A stretch of DNA of 64,000 bases, from the NCBI RefSeq assembly GCF_003992615.1, contig NZ_RZMY01000015.1:1-64000 (forward strand). The letters run 5' to 3'. Source of the stretch: Flagellimonas beolgyonensis (GTDB lineage: Bacteria > Bacteroidota > Bacteroidia > Flavobacteriales > Flavobacteriaceae). Below the pieces are notes generated by a model that was given only the letters and a program-made list of their open reading frames with translations, ran no database searches and was not told where the DNA came from. Below are positions 42,128-49,804 of this stretch, piece by piece. The first letter of the stretch is position 1. Each line of letters starts with the position of its first letter. Both the position numbers and the translations under genes were made by a program.

Positions 42128-42601
42128 ATGGGATTTTATGATATTGAAGCAGAACGTTTGGATGGAACCGTCGAATCCATGTCAACCTATAAGGGAAAAA
42201 CCGTTATTGTGGTGAACACGGCCAGCAAATGTGGCCTTACCCCGCAGTATGAAGGATTGGAAAAGTTGTACGACATCTACAAAAACCAAGGCTTGGTGAT
42301 TCTAGGGTTTCCTTGCAACCAATTCGGGAACCAAGAACCAGGAAATGCCGAAGAAATCGAGGAATTCTGCCAATTAAACTACGGCGTAAGTTTTCCCATG
42401 TTCGCCAAGATAGAGGTCAACGGTAAAAACACCCACCCTATCTTTAAATACCTCAAATCGGAATTGGGCGGATTTTTGGGGAGCGACATCAAATGGAACT
42501 TCACCAAGTTTATAATCGATAAAACTGGAAAACCGGTAAAGCGATTTGCCCCCATTACCACCCCTGAGTCGATGGAGGATTATATTGTGGAGCTGTTATA
42601 A
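42128..42601 (+). CDS. Thioredoxin-dependent glutathione-peroxidase-like peroxidase
   Basis: 157 residues. Glutathione peroxidase fold. The peroxidatic Cys35 ([13 protein letters not shown]) replaces selenocysteine. The tetrad partners are seen at [13 protein letters not shown] (Gln) and [10 protein letters not shown] (Trp, Asn). Cys80-region [10 protein letters not shown] supplies a resolving cysteine, so thioredoxin rather than glutathione is the likely reductant. Detoxifies hydroperoxides. Convergent with the minus-strand ATP-grasp gene, 8-bp gap. Confidence 0.92.
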   Translation: MGFYDIEAERLDGTVESMSTYKGKTVIVVNTASKCGLTPQYEGLEKLYDIYKNQGLVILGFPCNQFGNQEPGNAEEIEEFCQLNYGVSFPMFAKIEVNGKNTHPIFKYLKSELGGFLGSDIKWNFTKFIIDKTGKPVKRFAPITTPESMEDYIVELL

Positions 42602-42609
42602 TTAAAGAA

Positions 42610-43653
42610 TCAAACAATCCGTAGTTGGGCTTGCAAAGCGCCATTTTCCCGCAACATGGCCCGGCCATCCTTAAAGCTTAAGTACGCATGTCCGTTTTGG
42701 TGATTTCGGATACTTACCTCACACATTAAGCCCCAATGCCTTGACACCTCACGCCAGGCCCAAAACAAGGAATGTTTGGGATCGTAAATGTGGGTGGCTT
42801 CGCCTCCAGCGCCGTTGATCTCGATCACACTGAAATTTTTCCCCTCACAAAGTTCTTCAAAGGATTGGTACAATACATCCAACCTTCCATAATGAAACCC
42901 CTCTATCTGAGAACAGACCCCATCAATGGTCGCAATCAATTTTTCATTGATTTTATGACTGATATCCACAAACATGGCACCTCGGGTATGGCTTCCATAA
43001 GGCACCAATATTTTAACTTCCCCTGCTTTCAGCACATTGTTAAGTTGATCACCCCACTTTTTTCGAAGTGATTTTAACTGCAAATGACTTCGCGGGTTTT
43101 TCTTGATCAAAGTCAGCAAAGTGCTCTCCCCATCCCCAACAACCGATAAAAATTGCTTGGATACGACCCCCGTGATGCACCCCTTTTCTTCACCTGGTTT
43201 TCGTACATAAAAAATCCCAACCTCCTTCTGGTAGGGAATAAGCTCCTGAACCAAAAAGTCGGATGGGCTCCACAGTACATAATCCTTAAGTTCTTCCTTA
43301 TTGTGGATTTTTTCCACACCAAAAGACTTCATGCCAATATCGGGCTTGGCGATAAAGGGAAACCCTATATCAGATGCCAAAATCCGTTCCAGGGCCACTT
43401 CTGGGGATTGATCTTTTGGGATAAATACCGTTTTGGGAATCCATTGCTTCGGAATCAAATGATAGATGGCCATTTTCGATTCCATGGCCATACCCCCATT
43501 TTTCATGGCCGGGTTGGCCGCATTGAAAAAGAACAGCGAACGTGCTTTTAGGGCATAATACAGCCAAACAGGAAACATAGGATAATAGATCAGCCAAAAA
43601 GGCCAATATTCCCAATGTGTTGCCCGGTGCCACCATAATTTTAAAGCATCCAT
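42610..43653 (-). CDS. ATP-grasp domain protein (D-Ala-D-Ala ligase-like fold)
   Basis: 347 residues. N-terminal ~60 residues are aromatic-rich and contain a membrane-associating stretch (YWPFWLIYYPMFPVWLYY). The ATP-grasp core follows: FPFIAKPDIGMKSFGVEKI (ATP-lid strand), FLVQELIPYQKEVGIFYVRK, RGAMFVDISHKINEKLIATI and the metal-binding FSVIEINGAGGEATHIY (E-x-N). Homologues are sometimes called D-alanine-D-alanine ligase, but the peptide-ligase serine and substrate loops are not recognisable. A carboxylate-amine ligase of unknown substrate. Lies in a compact minus-strand cluster (5-bp gap from the NRDE gene). Confidence 0.72.
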   Translation of the reverse strand: MDALKLWWHRATHWEYWPFWLIYYPMFPVWLYYALKARSLFFFNAANPAMKNGGMAMESKMAIYHLIPKQWIPKTVFIPKDQSPEVALERILASDIGFPFIAKPDIGMKSFGVEKIHNKEELKDYVLWSPSDFLVQELIPYQKEVGIFYVRKPGEEKGCITGVVSKQFLSVVGDGESTLLTLIKKNPRSHLQLKSLRKKWGDQLNNVLKAGEVKILVPYGSHTRGAMFVDISHKINEKLIATIDGVCSQIEGFHYGRLDVLYQSFEELCEGKNFSVIEINGAGGEATHIYDPKHSLFWAWREVSRHWGLMCEVSIRNHQNGHAYLSFKDGRAMLRENGALQAQLRIV

Positions 43654-43658
43654 TGCAC

Positions 43659-44375
43659 CTAATAAGTTAGTTGGTTGGCGTTGAACGGAACTTCATAGGA
43701 AGCATTGTTCATCAGGTCGAAATGGCGCATCAGAAGAGCCTCATCCCCAAGAACTGCTTGGGTAACACTAAAGGTCTTCAGACCGGATTCCCTATTGATG
43801 ATAAAACCATTCTCAAAATCGTCATAATTATTGGAATGAAAATCCACCACATCGTCAGGTGCCGCTTTCGGGTTATTGCACATAAACCGATCGAACAATT
43901 GGGCCCGTTGTGCTATGACTTCATCCTTGTACAGGGTGGCCGAAGACCAAATATGATTTTTGGTCGGATCCAATGGCCTGAAATATTTTTGGCTACCATC
44001 CCATCTAAACTCCAACAGTTCGTTGTCGAACACCACCAAGGTAAAGGGTTCAATCCCAACTAAGTCCATTTTCCAAAGCAAGTCCTTAGGTTCATTGGAA
44101 TAGGCCACATCCAAAACCACCAATCCCCGACTCTTGGCATACGAGCCATTGGAGATGTGTCGCGTAAATGCCCCATTGAGCAAGACCACGGACACCCCAT
44201 TTTCATTCAATGCAAACCATGTCCCCCCAGCTTTGGGGTCTTTTGGAAAAAGCACACGGGAACCACCTCTCGTCTCAAACTGTGGCCGATAGGCCACAGG
44301 TCGGGAAACGTGCTCATCCCTATTGGAAGTGATAAAATAACGATTGCCCGAAGGAATAAAACTTACTGTGCACAT
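43659..44375 (-). CDS. NRDE (TANGO2) family protein
   Basis: 238 residues. The N-terminus MCTVSFIPSGNRYFITSNRDE carries the N-R-D-E motif that names the family, with a leading Met-Cys as in Ntn-type hydrolases. Other conserved parts: GGTWFALNENGVSVVLLNG and GFIINRESGLKTFSVTQAVL. TANGO2 relatives in eukaryotes are linked to heme or lipid handling; the bacterial role is unknown. Start codon lies 13 bp inside the end of the DinB gene, suggesting coupled translation. Confidence 0.85.
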   Translation of the reverse strand: MCTVSFIPSGNRYFITSNRDEHVSRPVAYRPQFETRGGSRVLFPKDPKAGGTWFALNENGVSVVLLNGAFTRHISNGSYAKSRGLVVLDVAYSNEPKDLLWKMDLVGIEPFTLVVFDNELLEFRWDGSQKYFRPLDPTKNHIWSSATLYKDEVIAQRAQLFDRFMCNNPKAAPDDVVDFHSNNYDDFENGFIINRESGLKTFSVTQAVLGDEALLMRHFDLMNNASYEVPFNANQLTY

Positions 44376-44854
44376 GTTTCCCGATATTGCATGGTTGATG
44401 GAGCAACCCCAAAGGAGGCAGGCAGTTCCAACGCCGTAAAATGTTCAATGCCCACTTTTATCAAGGCTTGGTGATGAATGGTGTGTTCCAGGTTGTACAT
44501 TACTTCACGGTAGTAATTGGAATCCATAAAAGTTTCCTCACCTGCCAATTCATAACTGATCTTGATGGTTTTGTTGGGCCGTTCCAATTGTTGTTGGATA
44601 TGTTCCAATTGGGCAATGGCAAATGAAAGCTCACGTTCTATACGCACATTGCGCTCTCTTCGATCGTAGGATACATCGGCAGCATCGTACCCATTGATCA
44701 AACATTGGTACAACTCTATGATATGACGGGTGTGTTGGCCTATTGTGGAATCGGAAAGCACCTTGCATTGCTGCGCATAGCAATCCTTTGGCAGGGTAAG
44801 TAACACCTGTTTGAATTGCTCCAAAGTATCCAAGGAAGTTTTAAACATTGTCAT
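44363..44854 (-). CDS. DinB family protein
   Basis: 163 residues. Four-helix DinB/YfiT-like fold with the metal-binding histidines in IGQHTRHIIELYQ and EHTIHHQALIKVG. Members include thiol-S-transferases using bacillithiol or mycothiol, interesting here because a YpdA-like gene is present upstream. Specific reaction unknown. Overlaps the LysE-like gene's stop by four bases (ATGA) and the NRDE gene by 13 bp. Confidence 0.82.
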   Translation of the reverse strand: MTMFKTSLDTLEQFKQVLLTLPKDCYAQQCKVLSDSTIGQHTRHIIELYQCLINGYDAADVSYDRRERNVRIERELSFAIAQLEHIQQQLERPNKTIKISYELAGEETFMDSNYYREVMYNLEHTIHHQALIKVGIEHFTALELPASFGVAPSTMQYRETCAQ

Positions 44855-45585
44855 TGATTATTGGTTTTTAGTCGTTTTTTGATAAGTAGAAACAAAAGAT
44901 AGAAAGAAAATCCAAGGTAAACAGACCCTATAAGGATATTCGTTATTGCGTTATAGTCGTTGTATCGGTCGAAAAAATAGGCGCCAATCACAATGAACGT
45001 TGCCAAGGCTATAATGGTTCCCAACCCGATCCCGATCAAATAGAAAACATAGTGCCTCTTGCTTGATTGAAGAATGCCCCTGCTTTGCAGTACCTTGTTC
45101 CATGTCATCCAAAAAGGCACCTGTAGTGGGTTTACAGCACTTAAAAGTAGGCCCAACACAAAAGGTGATGGCATTTGTACCAAAATTCCCGCTTTGGCGA
45201 TGGTTTCCCCATTGGAAATGGGCCCCGTAAAACTGGAATAGGCCAAATACCACAGGAACAAAATAGCTAGTGGAAAAAGATAGTTCTCAAGCTGATGGCT
45301 GACTTTGATCCGCTCACTACCAAATAGTGCCAATCGAACCACACAGAGTTCCACGAAAACAACGGCAAACGCAAACCAAAGGGCCGGTACAATTCCTTGG
45401 GAGGCAGAAATATCGAAAGCGGTCAGGTTGAGCGTGCCAAATGGCAAAGCACCTATAAAACTGATGGCCAAACCTGATAAACAAACTTTGATTCCGTTCA
45501 CTGCCTTGGGATTTTCTATGGAAATTGGCTCCCTGTCCCTTAAAACAGGATGACCATATACCTTGTTTGACGTAAAACTTCCCAA
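44851..45585 (-). CDS. LysE family amino-acid exporter
   Basis: 244 residues, six hydrophobic helices. LysE/RhtB features: LAISFIGALPFGTLNLTAFD in the first helix and LLSAVNPLQVPFWMTWNKVL before the fourth. The first 32 residues are hydrophilic and unusual for the family, so a later non-ATG start near codon 32 is possible. Likely exports amino acids or related metabolites across the inner membrane. Substrate unknown. Confidence 0.75.
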   Translation of the reverse strand: MGSFTSNKVYGHPVLRDREPISIENPKAVNGIKVCLSGLAISFIGALPFGTLNLTAFDISASQGIVPALWFAFAVVFVELCVVRLALFGSERIKVSHQLENYLFPLAILFLWYLAYSSFTGPISNGETIAKAGILVQMPSPFVLGLLLSAVNPLQVPFWMTWNKVLQSRGILQSSKRHYVFYLIGIGLGTIIALATFIVIGAYFFDRYNDYNAITNILIGSVYLGFSFYLLFLLIKKRLKTNNQ

Positions 45586-45592
45586 AAAGTTA

Positions 45593-46036
45593 CTAATTCT
45601 TTATTTTCTCCCAATTTTTGTCAGCCTTAACCTTTAAGGTGTTTGGAGACTCGTTTAGCCATAACTCCAAAGTGTTCGTTTTTCCGGCATTGTAAAAGAG
45701 ATACAATTTGCCGTCCCGAATTTCGTAGGTTTCAGGATTTACATTTACCTTTTTCCCGTTCACCGCAACTGCATAGGCGCAGTATCCACCGTATTCGGGT
45801 AAAAAAGCTGTTGGGTTGTTCTTGAATTTTTCGAGATTCGCCTTATTGGCGAATTTGTATTTTATCCCATCATAGGTAAAGGTCAACTCCTTCACCCCTT
45901 CCTTTGGTGTACCATCAAAATAGGAAACTACATCGTACCCGTGAGCTGCATAGCCTTTTTTGGTATTGTAATCGATACTTTGTGCTTGTGCTTTAACGGC
46001 GAATACCAAAATCAAAAGCATCACTATTTTTCTCAT
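45593..46036 (-). CDS. Exported YHS domain protein
   Basis: 147 residues. Signal peptide MRKIVMLLILVFAVKAQAQ, then a YHS-like domain (KKGYAAHGYDVVSYFDGTPK, YKFANKANLEKFKNNPTAFL, PEYGGYCAYAVAVNGKKVNV). YHS domains are short putative metal-binding modules; the single Cys lies in GGYCAYAV. Periplasmic, role unknown. First gene of the five-gene minus-strand run (46.0 to 42.6 kb). Confidence 0.85.
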   Translation of the reverse strand: MRKIVMLLILVFAVKAQAQSIDYNTKKGYAAHGYDVVSYFDGTPKEGVKELTFTYDGIKYKFANKANLEKFKNNPTAFLPEYGGYCAYAVAVNGKKVNVNPETYEIRDGKLYLFYNAGKTNTLELWLNESPNTLKVKADKNWEKIKN

Positions 46037-46378
46037 AGGATTTCCCTTTTACAGATGTTTAACATTGTTCCTGCCAAGATCTTACTCATTGGATGGATTT
46101 GGAACAATTAGTCACAAAAGGTTGGTATTCCTTTCAAAAGTCTTCAAAATATTTACTTTACCTCTACAGATTCTCAAGCGCTAAAATGGCATTGATCTCC
46201 CATTTGCCGCTCAAAAGAATTACTCCGAACATCGAGATATTCTGCAGAACATCCTTAATACTTCTTAATTCACTCTTCTTTTTATTGCTTTGAATGTATT
46301 TTCCATAGGAGAGTATTTTAAAAAACCAACAAACTGAAACTTGCCTTCCCAAAGGGCAGTATCAACAAAGCCTACTTT
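46037..46378. other. 342-bp intergenic region with a possible regulator remnant
   Basis: No convincing gene. On the minus strand the frame 46352-46164 encodes a 62-residue peptide containing SIKDVLQNI and LLSGKWEINAILALEN, weakly reminiscent of the winged-helix start of HxlR-type regulators (SGKW-x-x-x-I-L). It is too short and ends early; I treat it as an unproved remnant. The rest is AT-rich, probably promoter DNA for the YHS gene and the histidine kinase. Confidence 0.3.
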
Positions 46379-48769
46379 ATGCGCCTTAACAGAACTATGA
46401 CGGCGAATGTGCTGTCACTGGCCTTTTTTTTGACCACGTCCATTGCCGCTTTTGCGCAATCCGTTGCAGACTTGGATTCAAATTCACTTTCGCTTCGCCC
46501 CAAAACCTCCATTTTTATGGCAGGGACAAAGCAATATGGGTTTGATCAAATACTACAGGATGAAGGTCTGACCTTTGTTCCCCTAACGAGCATTAAAGAA
46601 AATATTGGTTTTTCCAATGAAAACTACTGGTTAAAGTTTGACATTGAAAATACTACTGCGGAGTATGCAGAGTACTACATAGAAACGGCAAGGCCCATAA
46701 CAGATGTGGTCAACCTATATCTTGTTGATCGGAACGGACATGTGGAACAACAATTAAGTGGCGATAAAATACCCTTTTCACAAAAGTCGGTCCAACATCG
46801 TAAATCCATTTTCGATGTTCAATTGGAACCTTTTCAAAAAGTATCGGCCTACATTCATATTCAAAGTGATGGTGAAGTGGTCATGTTCCCCTTGGATGTT
46901 TATAAAAAAGACCAGTTTTTCAATTTGACCTACAAGGAGCAAGTGTTTTATGGATTCTTTTATGGCATTTTGATTTTGGCCTGTATCATTTACCTGTTCT
47001 TCTTTTTTGCCCTAAAGGACAAGGCCTTTATTTATTATGGCCTCTACGTGCTTTTTATCGCTTTGATGCAATTTTCCCTGGATGGATTTTTTCATCAATA
47101 CATTGCCCCACAAGGCGGTTGGGTATCAGACAAGGCAGTTTTGTTGACCGCATTTATTTCCCTGTTCTTTTTCAGCAAGTACGGGGACACCTTCTTGGAT
47201 CTTAAAAAGAACAGCCCTTTTTTACATCGAAGCAGTCAGATATTGACTATGGCGATACTGGCAGGTTTGGGAATAATGGCATTAATACCCGGTCTTTTTG
47301 CATATTGTTACCCTCTTGCCAACGGCATTGGTATTTTGGTTTTGGCCCATATGATTGCTTCCATTGTGACCTTGAAGTGGAAAAAAGTACCCATAGATCC
47401 CTATTTCATTGTAGGTATTTCCTTTTTGGTAGGTGGGTTTATCGTTTTCATTCTCAACAATTTCAACACTATTGAAAACTCTTTCTTTACCAACAATGGG
47501 GCAAAATTTGGCATCGGGCTGGAAATCATCTTTCTGTCCATTTCGATGAGCAATCGGATTCGTGACCTTCGCAGGGAAAACGAAAAAAACCAATTATTGG
47601 CCCTGCAGCGGGCCGAGGATATGAATGAAATCAAATCCTCATTCTTGTCTAACATCAGTCACGAACTTAGAACCCCTCTGAACCTGATCATGGGTGTGGC
47701 CTCTGCCCTACAACAAAACAATGAAGAGGAGGATTTGCAGGAAAAATGCCGATTGATCTTGAGCTCTTCCAAAAACTTATTGGGCAACATAGAGGATATC
47801 CTGGATTTTACTGTAATCGAAAAAGGCGACCAGGAACTGAAAGAGGTTTCCTTTGATCTTCAAGATACCCTTAATAAGGTTATTGCAGTCCAAAGAAAGA
47901 AGGCTGAAGCCAAAGATCTCGATTTTAGGACATCACTTCCGGGAAACTTGCCCACCCGAATTGTTGGGGATAAAGGAAAATTGGTGCAGATATTGAATCA
48001 TTTATTGGACAACGCCATCAAGTTTACCAACAAAGGGAGCGTGAAACTAGCCGTAGCCGGCAAAACAAATGGGGACGGACGTATTTCATTGACCATTAAC
48101 ATTACGGACACCGGTATTGGAATCACCAAAGAAAAAATGAGCACTGTTTTTGAATCCTTTACCAAAAAATCCTTTACCGATAAACGGGAGTACAGTGGAT
48201 TGGGTCTTGGACTGTTCATTGTTAAAAACTATGTGGACCTTCAGGGTGGCACCATTCGTATCGACAACAACGACCTCAACGGAACCACTTGTGAATTGAA
48301 CCTAAACTTTGAGGTGGATGAAGATGCCATGGTACTAGAGCAGGTGGATATGGAAGAGCAATCTACCAATGGACTGCACGGGTCCCATATTCTTTTGGTG
48401 GAAGACAATAAAATGAATCAAACGGTGGTCAAATTACTGTTCAAGAAATGGCAAAACGCCAACCTGACCATTGCCAATCATGGGAAAGAGGCCTTGGAGC
48501 TTATGAAAAACAACACCTTCGACCTTATTCTGATGGATCTTCAAATGCCTGAAATGGATGGATTTGAAACCACGGCAATCATTAGGGAAGGTAAGGCACC
48601 GTGTAATCCCCAAATACCTATTTTGGTACTGACGGCGGACAATACCAGCACAACCAGAAAAGAAATCTTAAGATTGGGAGCGAATGATTTGGTCACCAAA
48701 CCCGTAAACGGTGCATTGGTATATTCCAAAATGATCAAACACATTTCGGCTAAAAATAGTGTAGCTTAA
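46379..48769 (+). CDS. Hybrid sensor histidine kinase (7TMR-DISM type) with receiver domain
   Basis: 796 residues. Signal peptide (ending near AFAQS), a periplasmic 7TMR-DISM extracellular-2 sensory domain (about 30-180; NYWLKFDIENTTAEYAEYYI), seven membrane helices (about 185-385; VFYGFFYGILILACIIYLFF starts them), a short coiled coil, HisKA with the phospho-acceptor His428 (SNISHELRTPLN), HATPase (ILNHLLDNAIKFTNKG, TDTGIGITKEKM, YSGLGLGLFIV), then a C-terminal receiver domain with phospho-Asp720 (LILMDLQMPEMDG) and conserved Lys in LVTKPV. The sensed ligand is unknown; 7TMR-DISM proteins often sense carbohydrates. No separate response regulator is adjacent. Confidence 0.93.
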   Translation: MRLNRTMTANVLSLAFFLTTSIAAFAQSVADLDSNSLSLRPKTSIFMAGTKQYGFDQILQDEGLTFVPLTSIKENIGFSNENYWLKFDIENTTAEYAEYYIETARPITDVVNLYLVDRNGHVEQQLSGDKIPFSQKSVQHRKSIFDVQLEPFQKVSAYIHIQSDGEVVMFPLDVYKKDQFFNLTYKEQVFYGFFYGILILACIIYLFFFFALKDKAFIYYGLYVLFIALMQFSLDGFFHQYIAPQGGWVSDKAVLLTAFISLFFFSKYGDTFLDLKKNSPFLHRSSQILTMAILAGLGIMALIPGLFAYCYPLANGIGILVLAHMIASIVTLKWKKVPIDPYFIVGISFLVGGFIVFILNNFNTIENSFFTNNGAKFGIGLEIIFLSISMSNRIRDLRRENEKNQLLALQRAEDMNEIKSSFLSNISHELRTPLNLIMGVASALQQNNEEEDLQEKCRLILSSSKNLLGNIEDILDFTVIEKGDQELKEVSFDLQDTLNKVIAVQRKKAEAKDLDFRTSLPGNLPTRIVGDKGKLVQILNHLLDNAIKFTNKGSVKLAVAGKTNGDGRISLTINITDTGIGITKEKMSTVFESFTKKSFTDKREYSGLGLGLFIVKNYVDLQGGTIRIDNNDLNGTTCELNLNFEVDEDAMVLEQVDMEEQSTNGLHGSHILLVEDNKMNQTVVKLLFKKWQNANLTIANHGKEALELMKNNTFDLILMDLQMPEMDGFETTAIIREGKAPCNPQIPILVLTADNTSTTRKEILRLGANDLVTKPVNGALVYSKMIKHISAKNSVA

Positions 48770-48794
48770 AATTTAAGGGATATCCAAAAAACAG

Positions 48795-48827
48795 AAAAAC
48801 CTGAAAATACATGATTTTCAGGTTTTT
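48795..48827. terminator. Terminator between the histidine kinase and tRNA-Arg
   Basis: AAAAACCTGAAAAT-acatg-ATTTTCAGGTTTTT, a long perfect stem. It can act on both strands. Confidence 0.9.
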
Positions 48828-48842
48828 CATTTGAAATGGTAG

Positions 48843-48916
48843 TGACCCAGGGAGGATTCGAACCCCCAACCCTCAGAGCCGAAATCTGATATTCTATCCA
48901 GTTGAACTACTGGGCC
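48843..48916 (-). tRNA. tRNA-Arg (anticodon UCG)
   Basis: 74 nt on the minus strand, 5' end at 48916. The cloverleaf is complete: acceptor stem GGCCCAG/CTGGGTC with one G-T pair, D arm GTTC-AACTGGATA-GAAT, anticodon arm TCAGA-TTTCGGC-TCTGA with anticodon TCG at loop positions 3-5, T arm GGGGG-TTCGAAT-CCTCC, discriminator A. CCA is not encoded. It reads CGA and probably other CGN codons. The 5' end directly abuts the stop codon of a GIY-YIG nuclease gene, and its first 32 nt are repeated 250 bp further upstream. Confidence 0.95.
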
Positions 48917-49159
48917 TTATTTCAATTTTATTTTTATAAATTCCCTACCTATTCCCGTTTTAAAATATTGTTCCCTTTTTCTCGCTTCTGCACTCGTTTC
49001 AAACTCTTCAAAATACACCAATTCCCAAGGCATGAATCCTTTAGTGGATTTGGTTTTTCCTGAATTGTGTTCCAATAGTCTCTTCTGAACGTCCTTTGTA
49101 TGGCCTTTGTAAAGTCTGCCGTCCATCAAACTTCTTAAAACATATGCAAAATATGCCAT
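48917..49159 (-). CDS. GIY-YIG nuclease family protein
   Basis: 80 residues from the ATG at 49159 (MAYFAYVLRS). A frame extending to 49243 would translate the tRNA fragment and its palindromic inserts and is rejected. Single GIY-YIG domain: FAYVLRSLMDGRLYKGHTKD (the two strand motifs, here FAY and YKG), catalytic Arg in VQKRLLEHNSGKTKSTKGF and the metal-binding Glu in TSAEARKREQYFKTG. Stand-alone UvrC-N/YhbQ-like type. Such nucleases also mobilise group I introns and selfish genes. The stop codon starts at the first base upstream of the tRNA-Arg 5' end. Confidence 0.88.
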   Translation of the reverse strand: MAYFAYVLRSLMDGRLYKGHTKDVQKRLLEHNSGKTKSTKGFMPWELVYFEEFETSAEARKREQYFKTGIGREFIKIKLK

Positions 49160-49175
49160 TTTAATTCTGATATTC

Positions 49176-49195
49176 CCTGCCTGCCGGCAGGCAGG
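49176..49195. repeat. 20-bp perfect palindrome inserted in the tRNA fragment
   Basis: CCTGCCTGCCGGCAGGCAGG, a perfect palindrome. It sits between TCTGATATTC and TATCCAGTTG of the tRNA copy. Confidence 0.92.
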
Positions 49196-49208
49196 TATCC
49201 AGTTGAAC

Positions 49209-49229
49209 CCCGCCTGCCGGACGGGCAGG
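49209..49229. repeat. 21-bp imperfect palindrome inserted in the tRNA fragment
   Basis: CCCGCCTGCCGG followed by ACGGGCAGG, related to the element at 49176-49195. It sits between CAGTTGAAC and TACTGGGCC of the tRNA copy. Confidence 0.88.
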
Positions 49230-49251
49230 TACTGGGCCTTCACTTCTTGTA

Positions 49252-49704
49252 TTATGAACTCAATTTAGCCTTTACTATGGCAGAAATGGTCTTGCCATCG
49301 GCTTGGCCTGCCAATTCCTTGGACACGATGCCCATTACTTTCCCCATATCCTGCATACCGGTTGCACCAATGGAATCGATGGTCATGACCACCACTTTTT
49401 CAATTTCCTCCTCGGTCAATTGCTCCGGTAGGAATTGTTCAATGATGGCTGCCTGTGCCAATTCCGGTTCGGCCAAATCTTCCCGACCTTGTTCGGTATA
49501 AATAGCAGCACTGTCCTTACGTTGCTTCACCAACTTTTGAACAAGTTTAATTTCCTCGTCCTCGGTTAGCTCGGCACCTGCCCCTTTATCGGTTTTAGCC
49601 AACAAAATGGCGGATTTTATGGCACGCAATGATTCCAAGGCAATGGTATCCTTTGCCTTCATGGCGGCCTTCATTTCTGTCATTACCTTATCCTGCAAAC
49701 CCAT
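49252..49704 (-). CDS. yqeY: GatB/YqeY domain protein
   Basis: 150 residues from the ATG at 49704 (MGLQDKVMTEMKAAMKAKD); an ATG two codons earlier (49710) is equally possible. Whole protein is the YqeY fold: helical N-half with ALESLRAIKSAILLA, then IEQFLPEQLTEEEIEKVVV and the C-terminal DMGKVMGIVSKELAGQADGK. It resembles the tRNA-binding tail domain of GatB, but its own role is unproved. It lies downstream of ftsZ behind a terminator. Confidence 0.92.
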   Translation of the reverse strand: MGLQDKVMTEMKAAMKAKDTIALESLRAIKSAILLAKTDKGAGAELTEDEEIKLVQKLVKQRKDSAAIYTEQGREDLAEPELAQAAIIEQFLPEQLTEEEIEKVVVMTIDSIGATGMQDMGKVMGIVSKELAGQADGKTISAIVKAKLSS

Positions 49705-49725
49705 TTCCATCTATTTTGGGCTGCG

Positions 49726-49766
49726 AAGATAAAAAATAAACCCGAAAGTTTATCACTTCCGGGTTC
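49726..49766 (-). terminator. Terminator of the dcw/ftsZ transcript
   Basis: On the minus strand AACCCGGAAG-tgataaa-CTTTCGGGTT (one mismatch) followed by TATTTTTTA, between ftsZ and yqeY. Confidence 0.8.
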
Positions 49767-49804
49767 ATGCTTTCCATTAAAAATGGATGTTAATTTAAAC
49801 ACTA

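Larger units (their letters stand above)
48885..49240 (-). mobile_element. Putative tRNA-homing GIY-YIG element bracketed by tRNA direct repeats
   Basis: The stretch 48885-48918 (34 nt: first 32 nt of tRNA-Arg plus two flank bases) recurs at 49166-49240, split there by two palindromic inserts. Between the repeats lies essentially only the GIY-YIG gene: its stop overlaps the end of the first copy and its ATG is six bases from the second. This layout fits an element that entered the tRNA near the anticodon stem, carried a replacement 5' half and displaced the original one. The mechanism is inference. Confidence 0.7.
49166..49240 (-). pseudogene. 5'-half fragment of tRNA-Arg, interrupted twice
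   Basis: With the inserts at 49176-49195 and 49209-49229 removed, the remaining 34 bases are identical to 48885-48918. It lacks the anticodon loop and the whole 3' half, so it cannot make a tRNA. Confidence 0.9.

Noticed and set aside
46093..46293. 66-codon plus-strand ORF in the 342-bp gap
   Set aside because: Hydrophobic low-complexity end, no promoter box or conserved motif, and conflicts with the likely promoter of the kinase gene.
48843..49240. Standard tRNA-integrated genomic island
   Set aside because: No integrase and no cargo beyond an 80-aa nuclease; the duplicated part is the tRNA 5' half, not the 3' half used by typical tyrosine integrases.
49160..49243. 28-residue N-terminal extension of the GIY-YIG ORF
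   Set aside because: It would translate the tRNA fragment and its palindromic inserts (LPVRQAG, PACRQAG); the domain begins at the ATG 49159.
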